DNA of 64,000 nt. Source: Rhizobium sp. CSW-27. Its GTDB lineage: Bacteria > Pseudomonadota > Alphaproteobacteria > Rhizobiales > Rhizobiaceae. Below, piece by piece: positions 28,267-37,532 of the stretch. How positions within the stretch are numbered: the first letter of the stretch is position 1; each line of letters starts with the position of its first letter. Made by a program: the position numbers and the translations under genes. Below the pieces are notes generated by a model. It had not been told where the DNA came from. It searched no databases and saw nothing but the letters and a program-made list of their open reading frames with translations. The stretch lies in the NCBI RefSeq assembly GCF_018760785.1, contig NZ_JAHHZO010000018.1:1-64000 (forward strand), given 5' to 3'.

Positions 28267-28928
28267 AGCTTTACGACTACATCCTATCGCCGAGCTGCTA
28301 CAAGGTGCGCCTGCTGGCAGCCCTTCTCGGCATTCCTCTGGAGCTGCGCGCGGTGGATTTCCATCCGGGCGGCGAACATCGCAAACCTGAGCTTCTTGCG
28401 CTTAACCCGGCCGGCTCGATCCCGATCCTGGAAGATGGCGAGCTGCGCCTGACGGAAAGTGCTGCCATGCTCGTCTATCTGGCAAGCCTCACCTCCCCGG
28501 ACTGGCTGGGCCGCGACACGGCCGCCGAGGCCGCCCGCACCGAGCAGTGGCTTTCCTTCGCGCAGCGGCTGACGGCAAGCCTCGGCGGCGCACGCCTCTG
28601 CGAAATGCTGCTGCGTCCCGGCGATCTGGCCGCCCTGCAGGCTGCCGGCATTGCGGCGCTGCGGGAACTGGAGGCGGCCCTGTTCGCGCAGCGCCTGCAC
28701 GGAGAGGACTTCCTTGTGGCCGGCCGGCCGACGATCGCGGATATCGCCTGCTTCCCCTATGTGGCGCTGGCACCCGATGGCAGCGTCTCGCTCGATCCCT
28801 ATCCGTCGATCCGCCTGTGGCTGCGGGCCATCCGTGCGCTGCCGGGTTTCATCGAGATGCCGGGCATCCACCGCCTGCACGAGCTGAAGCCGGAACCCGT
28901 GCATGGCGCGGAAGGGGAGCCTGCCTGA
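28263..28928 (+). CDS. Glutathione S-transferase family protein
   Basis: 221 residues with a thioredoxin-fold N-terminus (MKLYDYILSPSCYKVRLLAALLG; candidate active-site Ser or Cys near residues 9-12), the glutathione-binding NPAGSIPILEDGELRLTESAAMLVYLA segment (cis-Pro and ESxA), and a helical C-terminal domain (ADIACFPYVA). Coupled to the oxygenase gene by an ATGA overlap. In this setting it may open, dehalogenate or isomerise an oxidised intermediate. Confidence 0.88.
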   Translation: MKLYDYILSPSCYKVRLLAALLGIPLELRAVDFHPGGEHRKPELLALNPAGSIPILEDGELRLTESAAMLVYLASLTSPDWLGRDTAAEAARTEQWLSFAQRLTASLGGARLCEMLLRPGDLAALQAAGIAALRELEAALFAQRLHGEDFLVAGRPTIADIACFPYVALAPDGSVSLDPYPSIRLWLRAIRALPGFIEMPGIHRLHELKPEPVHGAEGEPA

Positions 28929-28929
28929 C

Positions 28930-30321
28930 ATGGTCACCCAACCGACAAAATATCTGCTGCGCGGCGCCGATGCGGTGATCGTTGATGACGGCACCGGGCA
29001 GACGGTTCTGCGTCATGTCGACCTTCTGACCAAGGGTCCGGCAATCCTTGCCATCGGGCCGAACCTTTCGGCAACGGAGGAAGCCGCCGGCGCCGAGGTG
29101 ATCGACGCTTCCGGTTGGTTCGTCTATCCGGGCCTCGTCAACACCCACCACCATTTCTTCCAGACCTTCGTGCGCAACCGCGCCGATCTCGACTGGACGA
29201 AGCTGTCCGTCATCGAATGGCTGGACCGCATCTATCCGGTGTTTTCGCGGCTGAACGAAGACTGCTTCTACCACTCCTCGCTGACGGCGATGGCCGAACT
29301 GATCAAGCATGGCTGCACAACCGCCTTCGATCACCAGTACTGCTTTCCGCGCCATGCCGGGAAGCGACTGATCGACCGCCAGTTCGAGGCGGCAGACCTG
29401 CTCGGCATGCGCTTTCACGCCGGCCGGGGCGGCAATACGCTGCCGAAATCCGAAGGCTCGACCATTCCGGACGAGATGCTGGAGACGACGGACGAGTTCA
29501 TCGCCGATTGCGCCCGCGTGATCGATACCTATCACGACGCCGGCCGCTTCAGTATGCGCCAGGTGGTGGTCGCTCCCTGCCAGCCGGTGAACTGCTACCG
29601 CGAGACCTTCGTGGAGAGCGTCGCCCTTGCCCGTGATCGTGGCGTGATGATGCATACCCATGTCGGCGAAGGGGAAAGCCCGGTGATTGCCGCACGGCAC
29701 GGCATGCGCACCGTGGATTACTGCGCCGAGATGGGCTTTGCCGGGCCGGATGCCTTCTACGCGCATGGCTGGGAGCTCTCGCATGCGGAGCTTGCCCGCA
29801 TGGCGGCGGATGGCACCGGCCTCTCCCATTGTCCGGAGCCGGTCTATCTGGTCGGCGCGGAGGTGACGGACATTCCGGCCATGGCAGCACTCAACCTGCG
29901 CATCGGCCTTGGCTGCGATGGCGCTGCCTCCAACGACAATTCCAACCTGATGCACTGCATCCATTCCGGCTACATGCTGCAATGCCTCGTGGCCGCCACC
30001 CGCAGCCATCCGGTGCCGGAGCCTGCCGCCTTCCTCGCCTATGCGACGACGGGCGGTGCCTCGCTGCTCGGCCGCGCCGATATCGGCCGGCTTGCGCCCG
30101 GCCTGGCCGCCGATCTCTTCGCGATCGACACCCGCCGCATGGATTATGTCGGCACCCGCCACGACCCCTTGAGCCTGCTCGCCAAGGTCGGTGTCGGGAT
30201 GGCGACCGACATGACGATGATCAACGGCCGTATCGTCTGGAGGAAGGGCGAGTTTCCGGGCCTTGACGAGGCAAAGCTTGCGGCGGAGGCGGAAGCCGCC
30301 CTCGCCACGGTTCAATTCTGA
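28930..30321 (+). CDS. Amidohydrolase of the 8-oxoguanine/guanine/isoxanthopterin deaminase group
   Basis: 463-residue metal-dependent hydrolase (cog0402 type). Metal and catalytic residues are H73 and H75 in NTHHHFFQT, H244 in HTHVGEGE with the acid/base Glu, H279 in YAHG, H300 in SHCPEP and D330 in GLGCDGAASNDNSN. These elements resemble 8-oxoguanine and related purine/pterin deaminases more than chlorohydrolases. It is followed 26 bases later by a nucleoside-type importer, so I expect an imported purine- or pterin-like amine to be deaminated. The ATG at 28930 is used; nine earlier codons overlap the GST gene. Confidence 0.82.
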   Translation: MVTQPTKYLLRGADAVIVDDGTGQTVLRHVDLLTKGPAILAIGPNLSATEEAAGAEVIDASGWFVYPGLVNTHHHFFQTFVRNRADLDWTKLSVIEWLDRIYPVFSRLNEDCFYHSSLTAMAELIKHGCTTAFDHQYCFPRHAGKRLIDRQFEAADLLGMRFHAGRGGNTLPKSEGSTIPDEMLETTDEFIADCARVIDTYHDAGRFSMRQVVVAPCQPVNCYRETFVESVALARDRGVMMHTHVGEGESPVIAARHGMRTVDYCAEMGFAGPDAFYAHGWELSHAELARMAADGTGLSHCPEPVYLVGAEVTDIPAMAALNLRIGLGCDGAASNDNSNLMHCIHSGYMLQCLVAATRSHPVPEPAAFLAYATTGGASLLGRADIGRLAPGLAADLFAIDTRRMDYVGTRHDPLSLLAKVGVGMATDMTMINGRIVWRKGEFPGLDEAKLAAEAEAALATVQF

Positions 30322-30347
30322 GACGTTCACAAAACAGGGGAACAGGA

Positions 30348-31445
30348 ATGTCCTATTCGATCACACGCAGACACCTGATGAAGAGCGCCGCAGCGACCGG
30401 CGTTGCGGCAACGCTTGGCAGCCGTCTCGCCACCGCTGCCGAACCGCTCGGCATCGCCCTCGTCGTGCCCTCGCCGATCGGTGACGTGGGCTGGGGCCAT
30501 GCACTGAAGGCCGGCCTTGAGCCGGTGAAGGCCGCCTATGGCGACAAGGTGAAGATCACCGTACTGGAAAACATCGCGGAAGGCCCGGATGCCGACCGCA
30601 TCATGAACAAGACGGTGGCCGACGGAAACCATTTCCTCGTCGCCGGCTCCTTCGGCTACCAGAACGGCGCCCTGCAGATCGCCCGCCGCAACCCGAAGGT
30701 CTCCGTGCTGCACGCCTCCGGCTTCCAGGTCGCGCCGAACTTCTCGCCTTTTGCCGCCAAGTATTTCCAGGGTACCTACCTGATGGGCATGGCAGCTGCA
30801 GCGCTGTCCAAGACCGGCAAGCTCGGCTCCGTCTCGGCCTTCGCCATCCCGGAACTGATCACCTCCATCAATGCGTTTGCGCTTGGCGCCCAGGCGGTCA
30901 ATCCGAACATCGAGATCTCCGTGGTCTGGGTCAATTCGTGGTTCGATCCGGCCAAGGAACAGGAAGCGGCCAAGGCGCTGATCGCGCAGAAATGCGACGT
31001 GATCTTCTCCAACGCGCAGGATACGCCCTCCGTCATCTCGCTGTGCGAGGAGCAGGGCGTCTATGGCTTCAACCTTAATTCCTCGATGAAGAAATACGCG
31101 CCCAAGACCTATCTCGGCTGCGTGGCCACCGATTGGTCGCCCTACTTCAAGGCACAGGTGGATGCGCATCTGGCGGGCAAGTTCAAGGGTGCGAATGCCT
31201 TCCTCGGCGTGGCAGACAAGGTTGTCGAAGTGGTCGACTGGAACCCGGCCATCCCGGCCGACACCATGGCCAAGATCAAGGATGTCGAAGCCAAGATCGC
31301 CGCCGGCAGCTTCTCGCCCTTCACCGGGCCGATCACCAAGGCGGATGGCAGCGTCGGCGTTGCCGCCGGCAAGACCATGGCCGATGGCGAGATCGTCGCG
31401 ATGGACTGGCACGTCAAGGGTGTCGTGGCGCCGCTGCCGAAGTGA
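30348..31445 (+). CDS. BMP-family ABC transporter substrate-binding protein
   Basis: 365-residue periplasmic binding protein of the Bmp/PnrA (Med) family, known for purine nucleosides and nucleobases. It has a Tat-type signal (SITRRHLMKSAAATG) ending near LATAAE at residue 31, so it is not a lipoprotein. Family segments include GDVGWGHALKAGLE, FLVAGSFGYQNGALQIA and AALSKTGKLGSVSAF. It heads the importer genes and directly follows the deaminase. Confidence 0.9.
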   Translation: MSYSITRRHLMKSAAATGVAATLGSRLATAAEPLGIALVVPSPIGDVGWGHALKAGLEPVKAAYGDKVKITVLENIAEGPDADRIMNKTVADGNHFLVAGSFGYQNGALQIARRNPKVSVLHASGFQVAPNFSPFAAKYFQGTYLMGMAAAALSKTGKLGSVSAFAIPELITSINAFALGAQAVNPNIEISVVWVNSWFDPAKEQEAAKALIAQKCDVIFSNAQDTPSVISLCEEQGVYGFNLNSSMKKYAPKTYLGCVATDWSPYFKAQVDAHLAGKFKGANAFLGVADKVVEVVDWNPAIPADTMAKIKDVEAKIAAGSFSPFTGPITKADGSVGVAAGKTMADGEIVAMDWHVKGVVAPLPK

Positions 31446-31448
31446 TCC

Positions 31449-32972
31449 ATGACGGCGCCGCTTCTTTCCCTCCGCAACCTCACGAAAAGCTATGGCCCCG
31501 TCCGGGCCAATCGCGGCATTTCGCTGGAGGTCGGCGAGCGCTCCATTCACGCCATCCTGGGCGAGAACGGCGCCGGCAAGTCCACACTGATGAAGCTCAT
31601 CTATGGCGTGGAAACGCCTGACGAGGGCGAGATGCTCTGGAGGGGCGCCCCCATGCGCCTTTCCTCCCCGGCGGCGGCCCGCAAGCTCGGCATCGGCATG
31701 GTGTTCCAGCATTTCTCGCTGTTCGAAACACTCACGGTGATCGAGAACATCGCGCTGGTGGTGCCGGGGCGAAGGCAGGCGCTTCTGTCGCGCATCCGCG
31801 CGCTTGGCGAGGAATTCGGTCTGGACGTCGATCCGCTGGCGCATGTGCATGCGCTCTCGGTCGGCGAGCGCCAGCGGGTGGAGATCATCCGCTGCCTGAT
31901 GAGCGACCCCAGGCTCCTGATCCTTGACGAGCCGACCTCCGTCCTGCCGCCGCAGGCCGTCGAGAAGCTGTTCGACACCCTGCGGCGCCTGCGCGATGGC
32001 GGGGTCTCGATCCTGTTCATCTCGCACAAGCTGGAGGAAATCCGCGCCATCTGCGACCGGGCAACCATCCTGCGCGGCGGCGAGGTGACGGGCCACGTCG
32101 ACCCGCGCGCCCATGACGCCCACGATCTGGCGCGCATGATGATCGGCCGCGACATGCCGGAACCGCTACCCGTCGCGGCGGCACCGGTCGGCGAGAAGCG
32201 GCTGGAACTGATCGGTCTCGAAGACACGCCGGACGATCCCTTCGCCGTGGCGCTCTCCGGCGTCAGCCTCGGTCTGCGGGCCGGAGAGATCCTCGGAATT
32301 GCCGGCGTCTCCGGCAACGGTCAGGCGGAGCTTGCCGCCTTCATCTCCGGCGAAAACCGGCTGCCGGCCGCGCGGCGGGAACAGGTGCAGATGATGGGCC
32401 AGCCCGTCGGCCATCTCGGTCCGGCGGAACGCCGCAGGCTCGGCTTTGCCTTCGTGCCGGAAGACCGCCTTGGTCGCGGCGCGGTGCCCGAGCTTTCGCT
32501 GACCCGCAACAGTCTCCTGACGGCGCATCCGCTCGGGCTTCAGCGGTACGGGCTGATCGACCGCGCCCGCGCCGCCACCTTCACCGCAGACTGCATCCGC
32601 GATTTCGACGTGCGCACGCCCTCCGCAGAGGCCGAAGCCGGGGCGCTTTCCGGCGGCAATCTGCAGAAATTCATCGTTGGGCGCGAAATCATGCTGAAGC
32701 CGAAGCTGCTCTTCGTGGCGCAGCCCACCTGGGGGGTCGATATCGGCGCCGCCACCGAAATCCGCCGCAAGCTGATGGCGCTGCGCAACGAGGGCATGGC
32801 CATTCTCGTGATCTCGGAGGAGCTGGAGGAATTGTTCGACCTGTGCGACCAGATCCAGGTGCTGCGCAAGGGAATGCTGAGCGCGCCGCTCAATGCCCGC
32901 GATACGAAGCCGGAGGAGATCGGCCGCTACATGATCGGCGCCGAAGATGCGCGGGAGGCGCAGCCCGCATGA
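31449..32972 (+). CDS. Nucleoside-type ABC transporter ATPase, two fused ABC domains
   Basis: 507 residues with two ABC cassettes, as in YufO/NupO and RbsA. Domain 1 has GENGAGKST, signature LSVGERQR and Walker B LLILDEPTSVLPP. Domain 2 has the usual degenerate P-loop GVSGNGQAEL, signature LSGGNLQKFIVGRE, and AQPTWGVDIGA in place of a canonical Walker B, which is normal for this subfamily. Three bases after the binding-protein gene and overlapping the first permease. Confidence 0.93.
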   Translation: MTAPLLSLRNLTKSYGPVRANRGISLEVGERSIHAILGENGAGKSTLMKLIYGVETPDEGEMLWRGAPMRLSSPAAARKLGIGMVFQHFSLFETLTVIENIALVVPGRRQALLSRIRALGEEFGLDVDPLAHVHALSVGERQRVEIIRCLMSDPRLLILDEPTSVLPPQAVEKLFDTLRRLRDGGVSILFISHKLEEIRAICDRATILRGGEVTGHVDPRAHDAHDLARMMIGRDMPEPLPVAAAPVGEKRLELIGLEDTPDDPFAVALSGVSLGLRAGEILGIAGVSGNGQAELAAFISGENRLPAARREQVQMMGQPVGHLGPAERRRLGFAFVPEDRLGRGAVPELSLTRNSLLTAHPLGLQRYGLIDRARAATFTADCIRDFDVRTPSAEAEAGALSGGNLQKFIVGREIMLKPKLLFVAQPTWGVDIGAATEIRRKLMALRNEGMAILVISEELEELFDLCDQIQVLRKGMLSAPLNARDTKPEEIGRYMIGAEDAREAQPA

Positions 32973-34063
32973 GCGCACGCCATTCGATGCCGCATCTGGT
33001 ACGCCGCGAGCGCGCCTCGCTCACCGTCAAGCTGCTGGCGCCGCTCTTTGCGCTTGCCGGCGCAACCCTTGTCAACCTTCTGCTCTATGTGGCGATCGGC
33101 AAGCAGCCGGGCGCCGTGTTCCACGCCATGCTGCTGGAACCCTTCCTGTCCTGGGCCTCATTTTCCGAAGTGCTGCTGAAGCTCGGACCGCTGCTCCTGA
33201 TCGCGCAGGGGCTGGCGATCGGCTTTCGCGCCAAGGTGTTCAACATCGGCGCCGAGGGCCAGTTCATTCTGGGCGCGATCTTCGCCTCCGCGATCCCCGT
33301 CTGGTATCCGGAGGCGACCGGTGCCTGGATCTGGCCCGCCATGCTCATGGCCGGCGCCGCAGGCGGAGCGCTCTGGGCTACCATCACCGCCTTCTGGCGC
33401 GTGCGGCTGAATGCCAACGAAATCCTCGTGTCGCTGATGCTGAGCCTCGTCGCCGCGCAGGTGCTGAACTATCTGCTGCTCGGCCCGTGGAAGGACCCGA
33501 ACGGCTTCAATTTTCCACAATCGGTGATGTTCCAGTATGATGCCATGCTGCCGCTCCTCTTCGAGGGAACGCGCGTCAACGTCTCGCTGCTGATCGCCTT
33601 CCTGCTGTCGGGCCTTGCCTTCGTGTTCATGCAGCGGAGCTTTCCCGGCTATCGGCTGGAAGTGGGCGGGCTTGCGCCACGGGCCGCCGCCTATGCCGGT
33701 TTTTCGGAGGCACGCGCCATCTGGCTGTCGCTGCTGATCGGCGGCTTTGCCGCCGGGCTGGCGGGTGCGGCCGAAGTCGCCGGCCCGCTCGGCCAGCTGC
33801 AGCGCTCCATTTCCACCGGCTACGGTTATTCGGCAATCATCGTCGCCTATCTCGGCGGCCTGCATCCGCTCGGCATCGTCTTGTCCGCGCTGGTGATGGC
33901 GGCGCTCTCGATCGGAGGCGACAATGCCATGGTCTCCGCCGATCTGCCGATTGCCGCCGTACGGGTGTTTCAGGGCAGCCTGCTGATTGCCTATCTGATC
34001 GCGACGGCCTTCGTCCGCTATCGCCTCGAATGGCCGTCCGCCAGCACAGGGAGCAGGGCATGA
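32969..34063 (+). CDS. Nucleoside-type ABC transporter permease (first)
   Basis: 364-residue inner-membrane protein of the BPD_transp_2 (NupP/YufP-like) family. It has about nine hydrophobic segments, the family GFRAKVFNIGAEGQFILGAI stretch and NANEILVSLMLSLVAAQVLNY. The start is the ATG at 32969 in an ATGA overlap with the ATPase stop; the longer frame is shadow. It pairs with the next permease. Confidence 0.92.
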   Translation: MSARHSMPHLVRRERASLTVKLLAPLFALAGATLVNLLLYVAIGKQPGAVFHAMLLEPFLSWASFSEVLLKLGPLLLIAQGLAIGFRAKVFNIGAEGQFILGAIFASAIPVWYPEATGAWIWPAMLMAGAAGGALWATITAFWRVRLNANEILVSLMLSLVAAQVLNYLLLGPWKDPNGFNFPQSVMFQYDAMLPLLFEGTRVNVSLLIAFLLSGLAFVFMQRSFPGYRLEVGGLAPRAAAYAGFSEARAIWLSLLIGGFAAGLAGAAEVAGPLGQLQRSISTGYGYSAIIVAYLGGLHPLGIVLSALVMAALSIGGDNAMVSADLPIAAVRVFQGSLLIAYLIATAFVRYRLEWPSASTGSRA

Positions 34064-34971
34064 ATGCCGTCGAATTCATCCTGGCCGGCATGCTCGCCGC
34101 CGCAACGCCCTTCCTGTTGGCGGCCCTCGGCGAACTGGTGGCCGAACGAGCCGGCGTGCTCAATCTCGGCGTCGAAGGCTTGATGGCACTGGGTGCTGCG
34201 CTCGCCTTCATCGTGGTCTATCACGGCGGCGGCCATCTGCTGGCCTTCGTCGCGGGCGGGCTGGGCGCCGCCCTGCTGGCGCTGATCTTCGCCTTCGTCA
34301 CGCTTGGCCTTCAGGCCAATCAGGTGGCGGCGGGGCTTGCCATCGGCATCTTCGGCCAGGGCCTCTCCGCCCTGTTCGGCAAGACCTATGAGAGCCTGAC
34401 GGTGAAAGGCCTGCCGAAACTCGCCCTGCCGGGCCTTGCGGATCTGCCCGTTGTCGGCGGGCTTTTCGTGCAGGATATCGTCGTGTGGCTGTCGCTTCTC
34501 GCAACGCTTCTGATCTGGGCAGGCTTTGCCTTTTCCAAGCTGGGACTGGTGCTGCGCGCAGTCGGCGAAAATCCGAAGGCAGCGCATTCCATCGGCTATC
34601 CGGTCATCCTGATCCGGGTGGCGGCGGTGCTGTTCGGCGGCGTGATGGCCGGGTTTGCCGGTGCCTATGCCTCGACGGTCTACACGCCGCTCTGGGCTGA
34701 TGGCATGATTGCCGGCCGCGGCTGGATCGCGATCGCGCTGGTCGTGTTCGGCACCTGGCTGACGGGCCGCATCTTCCTCGGCGCCTGCCTGTTCGGCGCG
34801 GTGTCGCTGGCCGGCCTTGCCGCGCAGGCGGGCGGCGTGGAACTGCCCTCGCAACTGCTGGCAAGCCTGCCCTATCTGGTGACGATCCTGGTGCTCGGCA
34901 TCATCTCCTCCAACCGGCGCCTGCTGAAGCTGAACGGCGTCGCCTCGCTTGGGGAACCCTACAAGCCCTGA
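34060..34971 (+). CDS. Nucleoside-type ABC transporter permease (second)
   Basis: 303-residue inner-membrane protein (NupQ/YufQ-like). Typical segments are ATPFLLAALGELVAERAGVLNLGVEGLMALGA near the N-terminus and GENPKAAHSIGYPV in the cytoplasmic loop. Coupled to the first permease by an ATGA overlap at 34060. It ends the operon; the last 13 bases overlap the convergent WGR gene. Confidence 0.92.
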   Translation: MNAVEFILAGMLAAATPFLLAALGELVAERAGVLNLGVEGLMALGAALAFIVVYHGGGHLLAFVAGGLGAALLALIFAFVTLGLQANQVAAGLAIGIFGQGLSALFGKTYESLTVKGLPKLALPGLADLPVVGGLFVQDIVVWLSLLATLLIWAGFAFSKLGLVLRAVGENPKAAHSIGYPVILIRVAAVLFGGVMAGFAGAYASTVYTPLWADGMIAGRGWIAIALVVFGTWLTGRIFLGACLFGAVSLAGLAAQAGGVELPSQLLASLPYLVTILVLGIISSNRRLLKLNGVASLGEPYKP

Positions 34972-35261
34972 GGCTGATCATCCGGCTGCCCGTCGCCCAA
35001 GGGCCTATGCCGCTTCGGGCCATAACCCCGGGCACGCTTCCGGCGCAGCAGCCGGAGGAACAGGAGCACCGCATCCTCCTCGCGGGAGAAGTGATGCTGC
35101 TTGCTCTGGCCGCTCTTTCCAATGCGGCCCCAGCTGCGGGTAAGACAGATTTCGCCGAACAGGGTCGGCGAAATCTCCATGACGTAGTAGCGCGCCATGT
35201 TCTTCGTGCTGTCGCGCCGTTCGATGTAAAGATGATAAGGCTGCGTGATCGTCATGCGCAT
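34959..35261 (-). CDS. Small WGR-domain protein
   Basis: 100 residues, almost entirely one WGR domain: MARYYVMEISPTLFGEICLTRSWGRIG, with the WGR triplet, then QSKQHHFSREEDAVLLFLRLLRRKRARGY. WGR domains bind nucleic-acid ends or act as protein modules in PARPs and in bacterial MolR-type proteins; stand-alone copies are common in rhizobia and have no assigned role. It converges on the permease gene with a 13-base overlap. The last 20 residues are polar and probably disordered. Confidence 0.8.
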   Translation of the reverse strand: MRMTITQPYHLYIERRDSTKNMARYYVMEISPTLFGEICLTRSWGRIGKSGQSKQHHFSREEDAVLLFLRLLRRKRARGYGPKRHRPLGDGQPDDQPQGL

Positions 35262-35453
35262 CAGAATCGCCGCAGACGATAGCCGCGTCCAACGAGAGTT
35301 CTGAATCGGTCGGCGCCCACCGATTCCGTTTGGTGATGCAAGACTGGCGACGCATGAGCCATTCTGCGCAAAATTTCATCATTCCTTGTTTTTGGTTAGA
35401 TCTTGCGCAAATGCACTTGCAAAGACCCAAGCCTTCAGCCATTGGTCCAGACC

Positions 35454-36041
35454 ATGAACCATCTCGATCTCACCATCCTGGTCATCGATGAGAACGCCGT
35501 TCGCGCGGCGATCATCGAGGAAGGATTGCATGAGGCCGGGCATCGCCATGTGACGATCGTGCACGAGGTTCACGGCATCGCGCGGCTGATCGAGACGCTT
35601 GCCCCGGATGTCATCATCATCGACATCGAGAACCCGAACCGCGACATGATGGAGCATCTTTTCCAGCTGACGCGCTCGGTCAGCCGGCCGATTGCGATGT
35701 TCGTCGATCGGTCGGACACCGCCTCCATCGAGGCGGCCGTGGATGCCGGCGTTTCGGCCTATGTGGTGGACGGGCTGAAGAAGGAGCGGGTGAAGCCGAT
35801 CCTCGACATGGCCGTGTCCCGCTTCAACGCCTTCACCCGCCTGCAGCGGGAGTTGGCCGACGCGCGCTCGGCGCTCGAGGAGCGCAAGATCATCGAGCGC
35901 GCCAAGGGCATCCTCATGAAGATGCGCGGCCTTTCCGAAGAGCAGGCCTTCACGCTGCTTCGCCAGACGGCCATGAATGAAAAGAAAAAGATGTCCGAGA
36001 TCGCGCAAAGCGTGGTCACGGCCGCCGGATTGCTGATGTGA
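35454..36041 (+). CDS. nasT: Nitrate-responsive ANTAR antiterminator NasT
   Basis: 195 residues: a receiver-like domain (LTILVIDENAVRAAIIEEGL, DVIIIDIENPNRD) and a C-terminal ANTAR RNA-binding domain (LEERKIIERAKGILMKMRGLSEEQAF, KKMSEIAQSVV). In the known NasS/NasT systems NasT binds leader RNA hairpins and prevents termination when released by nitrate-bound NasS. A matching candidate leader lies at 37533-37667. The start is the ATG at 35454; an upstream TTG would add 17 unlike residues. Confidence 0.92.
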   Translation: MNHLDLTILVIDENAVRAAIIEEGLHEAGHRHVTIVHEVHGIARLIETLAPDVIIIDIENPNRDMMEHLFQLTRSVSRPIAMFVDRSDTASIEAAVDAGVSAYVVDGLKKERVKPILDMAVSRFNAFTRLQRELADARSALEERKIIERAKGILMKMRGLSEEQAFTLLRQTAMNEKKKMSEIAQSVVTAAGLLM

Positions 36042-36078
36042 CGACACGGCAGCAGCATCCGGCGACAGGAGTACCGGA

Positions 36079-37359
36079 GTGGAGATGATGGCAATGGCAG
36101 ACAACCGCAGTACCCTGTCCGGACCCGCCCGCATCGCTGCCGGTGACCCGAAGACCCTGCGTGCCGGCTTCATTCCGCTGGTCGATGCCTCTATTCTGAT
36201 CGCCGCCGCGGAATTCGGATTTGCTGCCCGCGAGGGGCTGACGCTCGATCTGGTGAAGGACGTATCCTGGGCCAATGTGCGCGATCGCCTTGCCTTCCGG
36301 CAGTTCGATATCGCCCATATGCTGTCGCCGATGCCCGTCGCGTCCATGCTGGGGCTCGGCTCCAATCCGTCGCCGACCATAACACCCTTCTCGCTCGGCC
36401 GCGGCGGCAATGCCATCACCTTGTCCACCCGCCTGTTTTCCCGGATGCAGGAAGTGGCGGGCCTGTCCGAAACAGCTTCCGCGCTGGACAATGCAAAGGC
36501 ACTGGCCGCCGTTCTGAGGGACATGCGCATGCGCGGCGAGATGCCGCCGACGCTCGGCATGACCTACCCCTTCTCCTCGCACAATTACGAATTCCGCTAT
36601 TGGCTGGCAGCGGGCGGCATCGATCCGGACCGTGACGTCAAGATGGTGGTGGTGCCACCGCCACTGACTTCGGACGCACTGGCGGCAGGCGCCATTGACG
36701 GCTTCTGCGTCGGGGCCCCCTGGAACATGGTCGCCTCCGAGCGCGGCGTCGGCCGTATCGTGGCGGCAAAGCAGGACATCTGGCCGTCGGCCCCGGAAAA
36801 GGTCATCGGCATGCGCCCGGACTGGGCGCAAGCGCATCCGGAGAGCGTCTCCCGCCTGATTGTCGCGCTGGATGCCGCGGCCCGCTGGTGCGACCGCGCC
36901 GAAAACCACGACGCACTGGCGCAGGTGCTGGCGGACAGCCGCTACATTGCCGCGCCCGTACACATCATCCGCCATGTGCTTGCCGGTGAATTCAGCCTGG
37001 ACGCGCGCGGCAACCGGCGCGTGATCGACCGGTATTTCATCTTCCACGAAGGCCATGCCAATTATCCGCGCCCCAGCAAGGCGTTGTGGATCTACAGCCA
37101 GATGATCCGCTGGGGCCAGGCAGGCTTCAGCGCCGCGGGCGTCAGCGCCGCCGCCGCCGCCTATCGGCCGGACCTGTATCGGGCCGCCCTGCCCTCCGCC
37201 GCCATGCCCACCGACGGGGATCTGCGCATCGAAGGGGCCTCCACCGATGACCGTTTCATGGATGGTTTCGTCTTTGACCCGGACGCGCTCGAAGCCTATG
37301 CGCAGGCCTTTCCGGTGCGCAACAGGCTTGCCCAGGATCGCAGCGAAGAAGACGTCTGA
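36079..37359 (+). CDS. nasS: Cytoplasmic nitrate/nitrite sensor NasS
   Basis: 426 residues, homologous to the NrtA/CmpA periplasmic binding proteins (LRAGFIPLVDASILIAAAEFGFA, HNYEFRYWLAAGGIDPDRDV, GFCVGAPWN) but with no signal peptide, as in NasS. It is adjacent to NasT and is expected to hold it inactive until nitrate or nitrite binds. The GTG at 36079 has an AGGAG seven bases upstream; ATG codons at 36085 and 36088 are alternatives. Confidence 0.9.
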   Translation: MEMMAMADNRSTLSGPARIAAGDPKTLRAGFIPLVDASILIAAAEFGFAAREGLTLDLVKDVSWANVRDRLAFRQFDIAHMLSPMPVASMLGLGSNPSPTITPFSLGRGGNAITLSTRLFSRMQEVAGLSETASALDNAKALAAVLRDMRMRGEMPPTLGMTYPFSSHNYEFRYWLAAGGIDPDRDVKMVVVPPPLTSDALAAGAIDGFCVGAPWNMVASERGVGRIVAAKQDIWPSAPEKVIGMRPDWAQAHPESVSRLIVALDAAARWCDRAENHDALAQVLADSRYIAAPVHIIRHVLAGEFSLDARGNRRVIDRYFIFHEGHANYPRPSKALWIYSQMIRWGQAGFSAAGVSAAAAAYRPDLYRAALPSAAMPTDGDLRIEGASTDDRFMDGFVFDPDALEAYAQAFPVRNRLAQDRSEEDV

Positions 37360-37428
37360 TTACCGCTGCTGCACAGCAGATCGGCATGTCCACCACCATC
37401 GCCGCCTATTTAGGCACAAACATTATAG

Positions 37429-37446
37429 CGCCCCGGAGACGGGGCG
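37429..37446 (+). terminator. GC hairpin after nasS
   Basis: CGCCCCG/CGGGGCG with a GAGA tetraloop lies 70 bases past the nasS stop and 60 bases before the sigma-54 promoter. There is no T-run, so termination would be weak; it separates nasTS from the nitrate operon. Confidence 0.45.
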
Positions 37447-37505
37447 GCATGCGGATGTTCAAGATCATCATTTGAAATCAACGCGCTGGACGAATCCGAG
37501 AAAAC

Positions 37506-37521
37506 TGGCACGCGCATTGCA
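37506..37521 (+). promoter_or_regulatory. Sigma-54 promoter of the nitrate assimilation operon
   Basis: TGGCACG-CGCA-TTGCA is a perfect -24/-12 element with the GG and GC doublets at the right spacing. The predicted start is near 37532, immediately before the first leader hairpin. It implies control by RpoN and, by the usual logic, NtrC under nitrogen limitation. Confidence 0.9.
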
Positions 37522-37532
37522 TAGTTCTCATC

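Noticed and set aside
30327..32123. 598-codon minus-strand frame opposite the BMP binding protein and ATPase
   Set aside because: Shadow frame; the plus-strand proteins have all expected motifs.
36079..37359. Second periplasmic nitrate-binding protein
   Set aside because: There is no signal peptide and it sits beside nasT, so the cytoplasmic sensor NasS is the better call.
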